Assembly (NCBI RefSeq): GCF_958450345.1
Contig: NW_027052581.1
Coordinates: 62,001 to 126,000 of the forward strand
Reading direction: 5' to 3'
From: Calliphora vicina
Lineage: Eukaryota; Arthropoda; Insecta; Diptera; Calliphoridae
DNA length: 64,000 nucleotides
Below the pieces are notes generated by a model. That model was given only the letters and a program-made list of their open reading frames with translations, searched no databases and was not told the DNA's origin. Below, one piece after another: positions 1 to 13,523 of the stretch; position 1 is the first letter of the stretch; every line of letters starts with the position of its first letter. The translations under genes were made by a program, and so were the position numbers.

Positions 1-193
1 TATCGGACATTTTTCAAAAAATGTCCCAAAATTACCCCAGTTTTTAACGACTTCATATAAATCGCAATTTTAAAAGGCCCTAAAGAGCTAGGAAGCTAAA
101 TTTTTTTATATTTGGATGACATGAGATTGTAGCTTTCTAACAAGGTATAACTTATGTAGCTAGCATAAATAGTACCCGATATATATGCGGGTA
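1..193 (+). repeat. Representative satellite monomer (TATA class)
   Basis: This is a complete monomer of the commonest class. It has 62 G/C of 193 (32%). In order it holds an imperfect palindrome at 5-26 (arms ggacattttt and aaaaatgtcc around a central CA), a run of A/C text with accccag, the caatttt/aaaaggccct segment, the short dyad-rich stretch gagctaggaagct, a T7 tract followed by atatttgg, and a second dyad at 173-193 (tacccg at 173-178 and cgggta at 188-193 around a 9-base AT-rich spacer). The choice of first base is arbitrary because the array is continuous. Both transposon copies sit in the T7 tract of this unit. Confidence 0.97.
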
Positions 194-467
194 TATCGGA
201 CATTTTTCAAAAAATGTCTCAAAATTACCCCAGTTTTTAACGACTTCATATAAATCGCAATTTTAAAAGGCCCTAAAGAGCTAGGAAGCTAAATTTTTTT
301 ATATTTGGATGACATGAGATTGTAGCTTTCTAACAAGGTATAACTTATGTAGCTAGCATAAATAGTACCCGATATATATGCGGGTATATCGGACATTTTT
401 CAAAAAATGTCCCAAAATTACCCCAGTTTTTAACGACTTCATATAAATCGCAATTTTAAAAGGCCCT

Positions 468-468
468 A
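468..468. other. Truncated-monomer junction
   Basis: The monomer that begins at 387 stops after aggccct at 467 and the sequence jumps straight into atttttcaaaa of the next unit. About 112 bases of monomer and the first bases of the next one are missing, so the 193-bp register shifts here. It is an out-of-register join within the satellite. Confidence 0.85.
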
Positions 469-838
469 TTTTTCAAAAAATGTCCCAAAATTACCCCAGT
501 TTTTAACGACTTCATATAAATCGCAATTTTAAAAGGCCCTAAAGAGCTAGGAAGCTAAATTTTTTTATATTTGGATGGCATGAGATTGTAGCTTTCTAAC
601 AAGGTATAACTTATGTAGCTAGCATAAATAGTACCCGATATATATGCGGGTATATCGGACATTTTTCAAAAAATGTCCCAAAATTACCCCAGTTTTTAAC
701 GACTTCATATAAATCGCAATTATAAAGGCCCCTAAAGAGCTAGGAAGCTACATTTTTTTATATTTGGATGACATGAGATTGTAGCTTTCTAACAAGGTAT
801 AACTTATGTAGCTAGCATAAATAGTACCCGATATATAT

Positions 839-866
839 AGCTAGAATAAATAGTACCCGATATATA
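839..866 (+). repeat. Short local duplication in a monomer
   Basis: After the expected cccgatatata the text returns to agctagaataaatag and a second cccgatatata before reaching gcggg. About 28 bases are therefore present twice. The inserted copy has the 'ctagAata' variant and not the usual 'ctagCata', so it was probably copied from another monomer and not from its direct neighbour. Confidence 0.8.
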
Positions 867-1071
867 TGCGGGTATATCGGACATTTTTCAAAAAATGTCC
901 CAAAATTACCCCAGTTTTTAACGACTTCATATAAATCGCAATTTTAAAAGGCCCTAAAGAGCTAGGAAGCTAAATTTTTTTATATTTGGATGGCATGAGA
1001 TTGTAGCTTTCTAACAAGGTATAACTTATGTAGCTAGCATAAATAGTACCCGATATATATGCGGGCATATC

Positions 1072-1093
1072 GGACATTTTTCGAAAAATGTCC
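1072..1093. repeat. Perfect 22-bp palindrome in the CG variant monomer
   Basis: In monomers of the gggCata class the sequence reads ggacattttt, then CG, then aaaaatgtcc, so the two 10-base arms and the central CG form an uninterrupted palindrome. In the other class the centre is CA, which breaks the two central pairs. This is the first clear example; others begin near 2040, 2229, 2422 and 2614, and many more follow. Such a dyad could extrude as a cruciform or bind a dimeric protein. Neither is demonstrated by the sequence. Confidence 0.9.
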
Positions 1094-4000
1094 CAAAATT
1101 ACCCAAGTTTTTAACGACTTCATATAAATCGCAATTATAAAGGCCCCTAAAGAGCTAGGAAGCTAAATTTTTTTATATTTGGATGGCATGATATTGTAGC
1201 TTTCTAACAAGGTATAACTTATGTAGCTAGCATAAATAGTACCCGATATATATGCGGGTATATCGGACATTTTTCAAAAAATGTCCCAAAATTACCCCAG
1301 TTTTTAACGACTTCATATAAATCGCAATTATAAAGGCCCCTAAAGAGCTAGGAAGCTACATTTTTTTATATTTGGATGGCATGAGATTGTAGCTTTCTAA
1401 CAAGGTATAACTTATGTAGCTAGCATAAATAGTACCCGATATATATGCGGGTATATCGGACATTTTTCAAAAAATGTCCCAAAATTACCCCAGTTTTTAA
1501 CGACTTCATATAAATCGCAATTTTAAAAGGCCCTAAAGAGCTAGGAAGCTAAATTTTTTTATATTTGGATGACATGAGATTGTAGCTTTCTAACAAGGTA
1601 TAACTTATGTAGCTAGCATAAATAGTACCCGATATATATGCGGGTATATCGGACATTTTTCAAAAAATGTCCCAAAATTACCCCAGTTTTTAACGACTTC
1701 ATATAAATCGCAATTTTAAAAGGCCCTAAAGAGCTAGGAAGCTAAATTTTTTTATATTTGGATGACATGAGATTGTAGCTTTCTAACAAGGTATAACTTA
1801 TGTAGCTAGCATAAATAGTACCCGATATATATGCGGGTATATCGGACATTTTTCAAAAAATGTCCCAAAATTACCCCAGTTTTTAACGACTTCATATAAA
1901 TCGCAATTATAAAGGCCCCTAAAGAGCTAGGAAGCTAAATTTTTTTATATTTGGATGGCATGAGATTGTAGCTTTCTAACAAGGTATAACTTATGTAGCT
2001 AGCATAAATAGTACCCGATATATATGCGGGCATATCGGACATTTTTCGAAAAATGTCCCAAAATTACCCAAGTTTTTAACGACTTCATATAAATCGCAAT
2101 TCTAAAGGCCCCTAAAGAGCTAGGAAGCTAAATTTTTTTATATTTGGATGGCATGAGATTGTAGCTTTCTAACAAGGTATAACTTATGTAGCTAGCATAA
2201 ATAGTACCCGATATATATGCGGGCATATCGGACATTTTTCGAAAAATGTCCCAAAATTACCCCAGTTTTTAACGACTTCATATAAATCGCAATTATAAAG
2301 GCCCCTAAAGAGCTAGGAAGCTAAATTTTTTTATATTTGGATGGCATGAGATTGTAGCTTTCTAACAAGGTATAACTTATGTAGCTAGCATAAATAGTAC
2401 CCGATATATATGCGGGCATATCGGACATTTTTCGAAAAATGTCCCAAAATTACCCAAGTTTTTAACGACTTCATATAAATCGCAATTCTAAAGGCCCCTA
2501 AAGAGCTAGGAAGCTAAATTTTTTTTATATTTGGATGGCATGAGATTGTAGCTTTCTAACAAGGTATAACTTATGTAGCTAGCATAAATAGTACCCGATA
2601 TATATGCGGGCATATCGGACATTTTTCGAAAAATGTCCCAAAATTACCCCAGTTTTTAACGACTTCATATAAATCGCAATTATAAAGGCCCCTAAAGAGC
2701 TAGGAAGCTAAATTTTTTTATATTTGGATGGCATGAGATTGTAGCTTTCTAACAAGGTATAACTTATGTAGCTAGCATAAATAGTACCCGATATATATGC
2801 GGGCATATCGGACATTTTTCGAAAAATGTCCCAAAATTACCCAAGTTTTTAACGACTTCATATAAATCGCAATTCTAAAGGCCCCTAAAGAGCTAGGAAG
2901 CTAAATTTTTTTTATATTTGGATGACATGAGATTGTAGCTTTCTAACAAGGTATAACTTATGTAGCTAGCATAAATAGTACCCGATATATATGCGGGTAT
3001 ATCGGACATTTTTCAAAAAATGTCCCAAAATTACCCCAGTTTTTAACGACTTCATATAAATCGCAATTTTAAAAGGCCCTAAAGAGCTAGGAAGCTAAAT
3101 TTTTTTATATTTGGATGACATGAGATTGTAGCTTTCTAACAAGGTATAACTTATGTAGCTAGCATAAATAGTACCCGATATATATGCGGGTATATCGGAC
3201 ATTTTTCAAAAAATGTCTCAAAATTACCCCAGTTTTTAACGACTTCATATAAATCGCAATTTTAAAAGGCCCTAAAGAGCTAGGAAGCTAAGTTTTTTTA
3301 TATTTGGATGACATGAGATTGTAGCTTTCTAACAAGGTATAACTTATGTAGCTAGCATAAATAGTACCCGATATATATGCGGGTATATCGGACATTTTTC
3401 AAAAAATGTCCCAAAATTACCCCAGTTTTTAACGACTTCATATAAATCGCAATTTTAAAAGGCCCTAAAGAGCTAGGAAGCTAAATTTTTTTATATTTGG
3501 ATGACATGAGATTGTAGCTTTCTAACAAGGTATAACTTATGTAGCTAGCATAAATAGTACCCGATATATATGCGGGTATATCGGACATTTTTCAAAAAAT
3601 GTCTCAAAATTACCCCAGTTTTTAACGACTTCATATAAATCGCAATTTTAAAAGGCCCTAAAGAGCTAGGAAGCTAAGTTTTTTTATATTTGGATGACAT
3701 GAGATTGTAGCTTTCTAACAAGGTATAACTTATGTAGCTAGCATAAATAGTACCCGATATATATGCGGGTATATCGGACATTTTTCAAAAAATGTCTCAA
3801 AATTACCCCAGTTTTTAACGACTTCATATAAATCGCAATTTTAAAAGGCCCTAAAGAGCTAGGAAGCTAAGTTTTTTTATATTTGGATGACATGAGATTG
3901 TAGCTTTCTAACAAGGTATAACTTATGTAGCTAGCATAAATAGTACCCGATATATATGCGGGTAATTCGGACATTTTTCAAAAAATGTCCCAAAATTACC

Positions 4001-6959
4001 CCAGTTTTTAACGACTTCATATAAATCGCAATTTTAAAAGGCCCTAAAGAGCTAGGAAGCTAAATTTTTTTATATTTGGATGGCATGAGATTGTAGCTTT
4101 CTAACAAGGTATAACTTATGTAGCTAGCATAAATAGTACCCGATATATATGCGGGTATATCGGACATTTTTCAAAAAATGTCCCAAAATTACCCCAGTTT
4201 TTAACGACTTCATATAAATCGCAATTTTAAAAGGCCCTAAAGAGCTAGGAAGCTAAATTTTTTTATATTTGGATGGCATGAGATTGTAGCTTTCTAACAA
4301 GGTATAACTTATGTAGCTAGCATAAATAGTACCCGATATATATGCGGGTATATCGGACATTTTTCAAAAAATGTCCCAAAATTACCCCAGTTTTTAACGA
4401 CTTCATATAAATCGCAATTTTAAAAGGCCCTAAAGAGCTAGGAAGCTAAATTTTTTTATATTTGGATGACATGAGATTGTAGCTTTCTAACAAGGTATAA
4501 CTTATGTAGCTAGCATAAATAGTACCCGATATATATGCGGGTATATCGGACATTTTTCAAAAAATGTCCCAAAATTACCCCAGTTTTTAACGACTTCATA
4601 TAAATCGCAATTATAAAGGCCCCTAAAGAGCTAGGAAGCTAAATTTTTTTATATTTGGATGGCATGAGATTGTAGCTTTCTAACAAGGTATAACTTATGT
4701 AGCTAGCATAAATAGTACCCGATATATATGCGGGCATATCGGACATTTTTCGAAAAATGTCCCAAAATTACCCATGTTTTTAACGACTTCATATAAATCG
4801 CAATTCTAAAGGCCCCTAAAGAGCTAGGAAGCTAAATTTTTTTTATATTTGGATGACATGAGATTGTAGCTTTCTAACAAGGTATAACTTATGTAGCTAG
4901 CATAAATAGTACCCGATATATATGCGGGTATATCGGACATTTTTCAAAAAATGTCCCAAAATTACCCCAGTTTTTAACGACTTCATATAAATCGCAATTA
5001 TAAAGGCCCCTAAAGAGCTAGGAAGCTACATTTTTTTATATTTGGATGGCATGAGATTGTAGCTTTCTAACAAGGTATAACTTATGTAGCTAGCATAAAT
5101 AGTACCCGATATATATGCGGGTATATCGGACATTTTTCAAAAAATGTCCCAAAATTACCCCAGTTTTTAACGACTTCATATAAATCGCAATTTTAAAAGG
5201 CCCTAAAGAGCTAGGAAGCTAAATTTTTTTATATTTGGATGACATGAGATTGTAGCTTTCTAACAAGGTATAACTTATGAAGCTAGAATAAATAGTACCC
5301 GATATATATGCGGGTATATCGGACATTTTTCAAAAAATGTCCCAAAATTACCCCAGTTTTTAACGACTTCATATAAATCGCAATTTTAAAAGGCCCTAAA
5401 GAGCTAGGAAGCTACATTTTTTTATATTTGGATGGCATGAGATTGTAGCTTTCTAACAAGGTATAACTTATGTAGCTAGCATAAATAGTACCCGATATAT
5501 ATGCGGGTATATCGGACATTTTTCAAAAAATGTCCCAAAATTACCCCAGTTTTTAACGACTTCATATAAATCGCAATTATAAAGGCCCCTAAAGAGCTAG
5601 GAAGCTAAATTTTTTTATATTTGGATGGCATGAGATTGTAGCTTTCTAACAAGGTATAACTTATGTAGCTAGCATAAATAGTACCCGATATATATGCGGG
5701 CATATCGGACATTTTTCGAAAAATGTCCCAAAATTACCCAAGTTTTTAACGACTTCATATAAATCGCAATTTTAAAAGGCCCTAAAGAGCTAGGAAGCTA
5801 AATTTTTTTATATTTGGATGACATGAGATTGTAGCTTTCTAACAAGGTATAACTTATGTAGCTAGCATAAATAGTACCCGATATATATGCGGGTATATCG
5901 GACATTTTTCAAAAAATGTCCCAAAATTACCCCAGTTTTTAACGACTTCATATAAATCGCAATTTTAAAAGGCCCTAAAGAGCTAGGAAGCTAAATTTTT
6001 TTATATTTGGATGGCATGAGATTGTAGCTTTCTAACAAGGTATAACTTATGTAGCTAGCATAAATAGTACCCGATATATATGCGGGTATATCGGACATTT
6101 TTCAAAAAATGTCCCAAAATTACCCCAGTTTTTAACGACTTCATATAAATCGCAATTTTAAAAGGCCCTAAAGAGCTAGGAAGCTAAATTTTTTTATATT
6201 TGGATGGCATGAGATTGTAGCTTTCTAACAAGGTATAACTTATGTAGCTAGCATAAATAGTACCCGATATATATGCGGGTATATCGGACATTTTTCAAAA
6301 AATGTCCCAAAATTACCCCAGTTTTTAACGACTTCATATAAATCGCAATTTTAAAAGGCCCTAAAGAGCTAGGAAGCTAAATTTTTTTATATTTGGATGG
6401 CATGAGATTGTAGCTTTCTAACAAGGTATAACTTATGTAGCTAGCATAAATAGTACCCGATATATATGCGGGTATATCGGACATTTTTCAAAAAATGTCC
6501 CAAAATTACCCCAGTTTTTAACGACTTCATATAAATCGCAATTTTAAAAGGCCCTAAAGAGCTAGGAAGCTAAATTTTTTTATATTTGGATGACATGAGA
6601 TTGTAGCTTTCTAACAAGGTATAACTTATGTAGCTAGCATAAATAGTACCCGATATATATGCGGGTATATCGGACATTTTTCAAAAAATGTCCCAAAATT
6701 ACCCCAGTTTTTAACGACTTCATATAAATCGCAATTATAAAGGCCCCTAAAGAGCTAGGAAGCTAAATTTTTTTATATTTGGATGGCATGAGATTGTAGC
6801 TTTCTAACAAGGTATAACTTATGTAGCTAGCATAAATAGTACCCGATATATATGCGGGCATATCGGACATTTTTCGAAAAATGTCCCAAAATTACCCATG
6901 TTTTTAACGACTTCATATAAATCGCAATTCTAAAGGCCCCTAAAGAGCTAGGAAGCTAA

Positions 6960-9900
6960 ATTTTTTTTATATTTGGATGACATGAGATTGTAGCTTTCTA
7001 ACAAGGTATAACTTATGTAGCTAGCATAAATAGTACCCGATATATATGCGGGTATATCGGACATTTTTCAAAAAATGTCCCAAAATTACCCCAGTTTTTG
7101 ACGACTTCATATAAATCGCAATTATAAAGGCCCCTAAAGAGCTAGGAAGCTACATTTTTTTATATTTGGATGGCATGAGATTGTAGCTTTCTAACAAGGT
7201 ATAACTTATGTAGCTAGCATAAATAGTACCCGATATATATGCGGGTATATCGGACATTTTTCAAAAAATGTCCCAAAATTACCCCAGTTTTTAACGACTT
7301 CATATAAATCGCAATTTTAAAAGGCCCTAAAGAGCTAGGAAGCTAAATTTTTTTATATTTGGATGACATGAGATTGTAGCTTTCTAACAAGGTATAACTT
7401 ATGTAGCTAGAATAAATAGTACCCGATATATATGCGGGTATATCGGACATTTTTCAAAAAATGTCCCAAAATTACCCCAGTTTTTAACGACTTCATATAA
7501 ATCGCAATTTTAAAAGGCCCTAAAGAGCTAGGAAGCTACATTTTTTTATATTTGGATGGCATGAGATTGTAGCTTTCTAACAAGGTATAACTTATGTAGC
7601 TAGCATAAATAGTACCCGATATATATGCGGGTATATCGGACATTTTTCAAAAAATGTCCCAAAATTACCCCAGTTTTTAACGACTTCATATAAATCGCAA
7701 TTATAAAGGCCCCTAAAGAGCTAGGAAGCTAAATTTTTTTATATTTGGATGGCATGAGATTGTAGCTTTCTAACAAGGTATAACTTATGTAGCTAGCATA
7801 AATAGTACCCGATATATATGCGGGCATATCGGACATTTTTCGAAAAATGTCCCAAAATTACCCAAGTTTTTAACGACTTCATATAAATCGCAATTTTAAA
7901 AGGCCCTAAAGAGCTAGGAAGCTAAATTTTTTTATATTTGGATGACATGAGATTGTAGCTTTCTAACAAGGTATAACTTATGTAGCTAGCATAAATAGTA
8001 CCCGATATATATGCGGGTATATCGGACATTTTTCAAAAAATGTCCCAAAATTACCCCAGTTTTTAACGACTTCATATAAATCGCAATTTTAAAAGGCCCT
8101 AAAGAGCTAGGAAGCTAAATTTTTTTATATTTGGATGGCATGAGATTGTAGCTTTCTAACAAGGTATAACTTATGTAGCTAGCATAAATAGTACCCGATA
8201 TATATGCGGGTATATCGGACATTTTTCAAAAAATTTCCCAAAATTACCCCAGTTTTTAACGACTTCATATAAATCGCAATTATAAAGGCCCCTAAAGAGC
8301 TAGGAAGCTAAATTTTTTTATATTTGGATGACATGAGATTGTAGCTTTCTAACAAGGTATAACTTATGTAGCTACAATAAATAGTACCCGATATATATGC
8401 GGGCATATCGGACATTTTTCGAAAAATGTCCCAAAATTACCCCATTTTTTAACGACTTCATATAAATCGCAATTTTAAAAGGCCCTAAAGAGCTAGGAAG
8501 CTAAGTTTTTTTATATTTGGATGACATGAGATTGTAGCTTTCTAACAAGGTATAACTTATGTAGCTAGCATAAATAGTACCCGATATATATGCGGGTATA
8601 TCGGACATTTTTCAAAAAATGTCCCAAAATTACCCCAGTTTTTAACGACTTCATATAAATCGCAATTTTAAAAGGCCCTAAAGAGCTAGGAAGCTAAATT
8701 TTTTTATATTTGGATGGCATGAGATTGTAGCTTTCTAACAAGGTATAACTTATGTAGCTAGCATAAATAGTACCCGATATATATGCGGGTATATCGGACA
8801 TTTTTCAAAAAATATCCCAAAATTACCCCAGTTTTTAACGACTTCATATAAATCGCAATTATAAAGGCCCCTAAAGAGCTAGGAAGCTACATTTTTTTAT
8901 ATTTGGATGGCATGAGATTGTAGCTTTCTAACAAGGTATAACTTATGTAGCTAGCATAAATAGTACCCGATATATATGCGGGTATATCGGACATTTTTCA
9001 AAAAATGTCCCAAAATTACCCCAGTTTTTAACGACTTCATATAAATCGCAATTTTAAAAGGCCCTAAAGAGCTAGGAAGCTAAATTTTTTATTTTTGGAT
9101 GGCATGAGATTGTAGCTTTCTAACAAGGTATAACTTATGTAGCTAGCATAAATAGTACCCGATATATATGCGGGTATATCGGACATTTTTCAAAAAATGT
9201 CCCAAAATTACCCCAGTTTTTAACGACTTCATATAAATCGCAATTTTAAAAGGCCCTAAAGAGCTAGGAAGCTAAACTTTTTTATATTTGGATGGCATGA
9301 GATTGTAGCTTTCTAACAAGGTATAACTTATGTAGCTAGCATAAATAGTACCCGATATATATGCGGGCATATCGGACATTTTTCGAAAAATGTCCCAAAA
9401 TTACCCATGTTTTTAACGACTTCATATAAATCGCAATTCTAAAGGCCCCTAAAGAGCTAGGAAGCTAAATTTTTTTATATTTGGATGGCATGAGATTGTA
9501 GCTTTCTAACAAGGTATAACTTATGTAGCTAGCATAAATAGTACCCGATATATATGCGGGCATATCGGACATTTTTCGAAAAATGTCCCAAAATTACCCA
9601 AGTTTTTAACGACTTCATATAAATCGCAATTTTAAAAGGCCCTAAAGAGCTAGGAAGCTAAATTTTTTTATATTTGGATGACATGAGATTGTAGCTTTCT
9701 AACAAGGTATAACTTATGTAGCTAGCATAAATAGTACCCGATATATATGCGGGCATATCGGACATTTTTCGAAAAATGTCCCAAAATTACCCATGTTTTT
9801 AACGACTTCATATAAATCGCAATTCTAAAGGCCCCTAAAGAGCTAGGAAGCTAAATTTTTTTTATATTTGGATGACATGAGATTGTAGCTTTCTAACAAG

Positions 9901-10241
9901 GTATAACTTATGTAGCTAGCATAAATAGTACCCGATATATATGCGGGTATATCGGACATTTTTCAAAAAATGTCCCAAAATTACCCCAGTTTTTAACGAC
10001 TTCATATAAATCGCAATTATAAAGGCCCCTAAAGAGCTAGGAAGCTACATTTTTTTATATTTGGATGGCATGAGATTGTAGCTTTCTAACAAGGTATAAC
10101 TTATGTAGCTAGCATAAATAGTACCCGATATATATGCGGGTATATCGGACATTTTTCAAAAAATGTCCCAAAATTACCCCAGTTTTTAACGACTTCATAT
10201 AAATCGCAATTTTAAAAGGCCCTAAAGAGCTAGGAAGCTAA
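6960..10241 (+). repeat. 17-monomer tandem duplication, copy 1 (3282 bp)
   Basis: This block is followed directly by its duplicate. Paired private markers lie exactly 3282 bp apart: ctagAata 7411/10693, the gTccc to tTccc change 8236/11518, aaaatAtccc 8814/12096, and acccAtg 9408/12690 and 9794/13076. Left of 6960 the match fails, since the copy 1 neighbour is an acccAtg monomer and the copy 2 neighbour an acccCag one. 3282 is 17 x 193 plus 1; the extra base comes from length changes such as the T8 tracts. Confidence 0.88.
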
Positions 10242-13200
10242 ATTTTTTTTATATTTGGATGACATGAGATTGTAGCTTTCTAACAAGGTATAACTTATGT
10301 AGCTAGCATAAATAGTACCCGATATATATGCGGGTATATCGGACATTTTTCAAAAAATGTCCCAAAATTACCCCAGTTTTTAACGACTTCATATAAATCG
10401 CAATTATAAAGGCCCCTAAAGAGCTAGGAAGCTACATTTTTTTATATTTGGATGGCATGAGATTGTAGCTTTCTAACAAGGTATAACTTATGTAGCTAGC
10501 ATAAATAGTACCCGATATATATGCGGGTATATCGGACATTTTTCAAAAAATGTCCCAAAATTACCCCAGTTTTTAACGACTTCATATAAATCGCAATTTT
10601 AAAAGGCCCTAAAGAGCTAGGAAGCTAAATTTTTTTATATTTGGATGACATGAGATTGTAGCTTTCTAACAAGGTATAACTTATGTAGCTAGAATAAATA
10701 GTACCCGATATATATGCGGGTATATCGGACATTTTTCAAAAAATGTCCCAAAATTACCCCAGTTTTTAACGACTTCATATAAATCGCAATTTTAAAAGGC
10801 CCTAAAGAGCTAGGAAGCTACATTTTTTTATATTTGGATGGCATGAGATTGTAGCTTTCTAACAAGGTATAACTTATGTAGCTAGCATAAATAGTACCCG
10901 ATATATATGCGGGTATATCGGACATTTTTCAAAAAATGTCCCAAAATTACCCCAGTTTTTAACGACTTCATATAAATCGCAATTATAAAGGCCCCTAAAG
11001 AGCTAGGAAGCTAAATTTTTTTATATTTGGATGGCATGAGATTGTAGCTTTCTAACAAGGTATAACTTATGTAGCTAGCATAAATAGTACCCGATATATA
11101 TGCGGGCATATCGGACATTTTTCGAAAAATGTCCCAAAATTACCCAAGTTTTTAACGACTTCATATAAATCGCAATTTTAAAAGGCCCTAAAGAGCTAGG
11201 AAGCTAAATTTTTTTATATTTGGATGACATGAGATTGTAGCTTTCTAACAAGGTATAACTTATGTAGCTAGCATAAATAGTACCCGATATATATGCGGGT
11301 ATATCGGACATTTTTCAAAAAATGTCCCAAAATTACCCCAGTTTTTAACGACTTCATATAAATCGCAATTTTAAAAGGCCCTAAAGAGCTAGGAAGCTAA
11401 ATTTTTTTATATTTGGATGGCATGAGATTGTAGCTTTCTAACAAGGTATAACTTATGTAGCTAGCATAAATAGTACCCGATATATATGCGGGTATATCGG
11501 ACATTTTTCAAAAAATTTCCCAAAATTACCCCAGTTTTTAACGACTTCATATAAATCGCAATTATAAAGGCCCCTAAAGAGCTAGGAAGCTAAATTTTTT
11601 TATATTTGGATGACATGAGATTGTAGCTTTCTAACAAGGTATAACTTATGTAGCTACAATAAATAGTACCCGATATATATGCGGGCATATCGGACATTTT
11701 TCGAAAAATGTCCCAAAATTACCCCATTTTTTAACGACTTCATATAAATCGCAATTTTAAAAGGCCCTAAAGAGCTAGGAAGCTAAGTTTTTTTATATTT
11801 GGATGACATGAGATTGTAGCTTTCTAACAAGGTATAACTTATGTAGCTAGCATAAATAGTACCCGATATATATGCGGGTATATCGGACATTTTTCAAAAA
11901 ATGTCCCAAAATTACCCCAGTTTTTAACGACTTCATATAAATCGCAATTTTAAAAGGCCCTAAAGAGCTAGGAAGCTAATTTTTTTTATATTTGGATGGC
12001 ATGAGATTGTAGCTTTCTAACAAGGTATAACTTATGTAGCTAGCATAAATAGTACCCGATATATATGCGGGTATATCGGACATTTTTCAAAAAATATCCC
12101 AAAATTACCCCAGTTTTTAACGACTTCATATAAATCGCAATTATAAAGGCCCCTAAAGAGCTAGGAAGCTACATTTTTTTATATTTGGATGGCATGAGAT
12201 TGTAGCTTTCTAACAAGGTATAACTTATGTAGCTAGCATAAATAGTACCCGATATATATGCGGGTATATCGGACATTTTTCAAAAAATGTCCCAAAATTA
12301 CCCCAGTTTTTAACGACTTCATATAAATCGCAATTTTAAAAGGCCCTAAAGAGCTAGGAAGCTAAATTTTTTATTTTTGGATGGCATGAGATTGTAGCTT
12401 TCTAACAAGGTATAACTTATGTAGCTAGCATAAATAGTACCCGATATATATGCGGGTATATCGGACATTTTTCAAAAAATGTCCCAAAATTACCCCAGTT
12501 TTTAACGACTTCATATAAATCGCAATTTTAAAAGGCCCTAAAGAGCTAGGAAGCTAAACTTTTTTATATTTGGATGGCATGAGATTGTAGCTTTCTAACA
12601 AGGTATAACTTATGTAGCTAGCATAAATAGTACCCGATATATATGCGGGCATATCGGACATTTTTCGAAAAATGTCCCAAAATTACCCATGTTTTTAACG
12701 ACTTCATATAAATCGCTATTCTAAAGGCCCCTAAAGAGCTAGGAAGCTAAATTTTTTTATATTTGGATGGCATGAGATTGTAGCTTTCTAACAAGGTATA
12801 ACTTATGTAGCTAGCATAAATAGTACCCGATATATATGCGGGCATATCGGACATTTTTCGAAAAATGTCCCAAAATTACCCAAGTTTTTAACGACTTCAT
12901 ATAAATCGCAATTTTAAAAGGCCCTAAAGAGCTAGGAAGCTAAATTTTTTTATATTTGGATGACATGAGATTGTAGCTTTCTAACAAGGTATAACTTATG
13001 TAGCTAGCATAAATAGTACCCGATATATATGCGGGCATATCGGACATTTTTCGAAAAATGTCCCAAAATTACCCATGTTTTTAACGACTTCATATAAATC
13101 GCAATTCTAAAGGCCCCTAAAGAGCTAGGAAGCTAAATTTTTTTTATATTTGGATGACATGAGATTGTAGCTTTCTAACAAGGTATAACTTATGTAGCTA

Positions 13201-13523
13201 GCATAAATAGTACCCGATATATATGCGGGTATATCGGACATTTTTCAAAAAATGTCCCAAAATTACCCCAGTTTTTAACGACTTCATATAAATCGCAATT
13301 ATAAAGGCCCCTAAAGAGCTAGGAAGCTACATTTTTTTATATTTGGATGGCATGAGATTGTAGCTTTCTAACAAGGTATAACTTATGTAGCTAGCATAAA
13401 TAGTACCCGATATATATGCGGGTATATCGGACATTTTTCAAAAAATGTCCCAAAATTACCCCAGTTTTTAACGACTTCATATAAATCGCAATTTTAAAAG
13501 GCCCTAAAGAGCTAGGAAGCTAA
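10242..13523 (+). repeat. 17-monomer tandem duplication, copy 2 (3282 bp)
   Basis: Second copy of the block at 6960-10241. It is near identical; I noticed single-base differences at 11979 (gctaaT against gctaaA) and in atcgcTatt near 12716. The join at about 10242 is in register and made a hybrid monomer, with its left part from a caattTT monomer and its right part from the eight-T ggatGac monomer. Homology stops near 13523, where the next monomer carries 'atgAagctagAata' and copy 1 does not. Confidence 0.88.

Larger units (their letters stand above)
1..4719 (+). repeat. Satellite array, proximal segment
   Basis: About 24 monomers, mostly of the gggTata/tcAaaaa class with caattTTaaaa or caattATaaa. 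Between about 2030 and 2920 five consecutive gggCata/tcGaaaaa monomers alternate strictly between acccAag with caattCT and acccCag with caattAT, which makes a local dimeric repeat of about 386 bp. From 3185 to 3960, monomers carrying the gtcTc change and 'gctaaGttttttt' recur. Apart from the breaks at 468 and 839 nothing else is seen here. Confidence 0.9.

Noticed and set aside
173..193. Promoter or terminator reading of the TATA-rich dyad in each monomer
   Set aside because: The AT-rich dyad repeats in every monomer and no transcribed gene lies near. Without RNA data the motif is only a structural feature.
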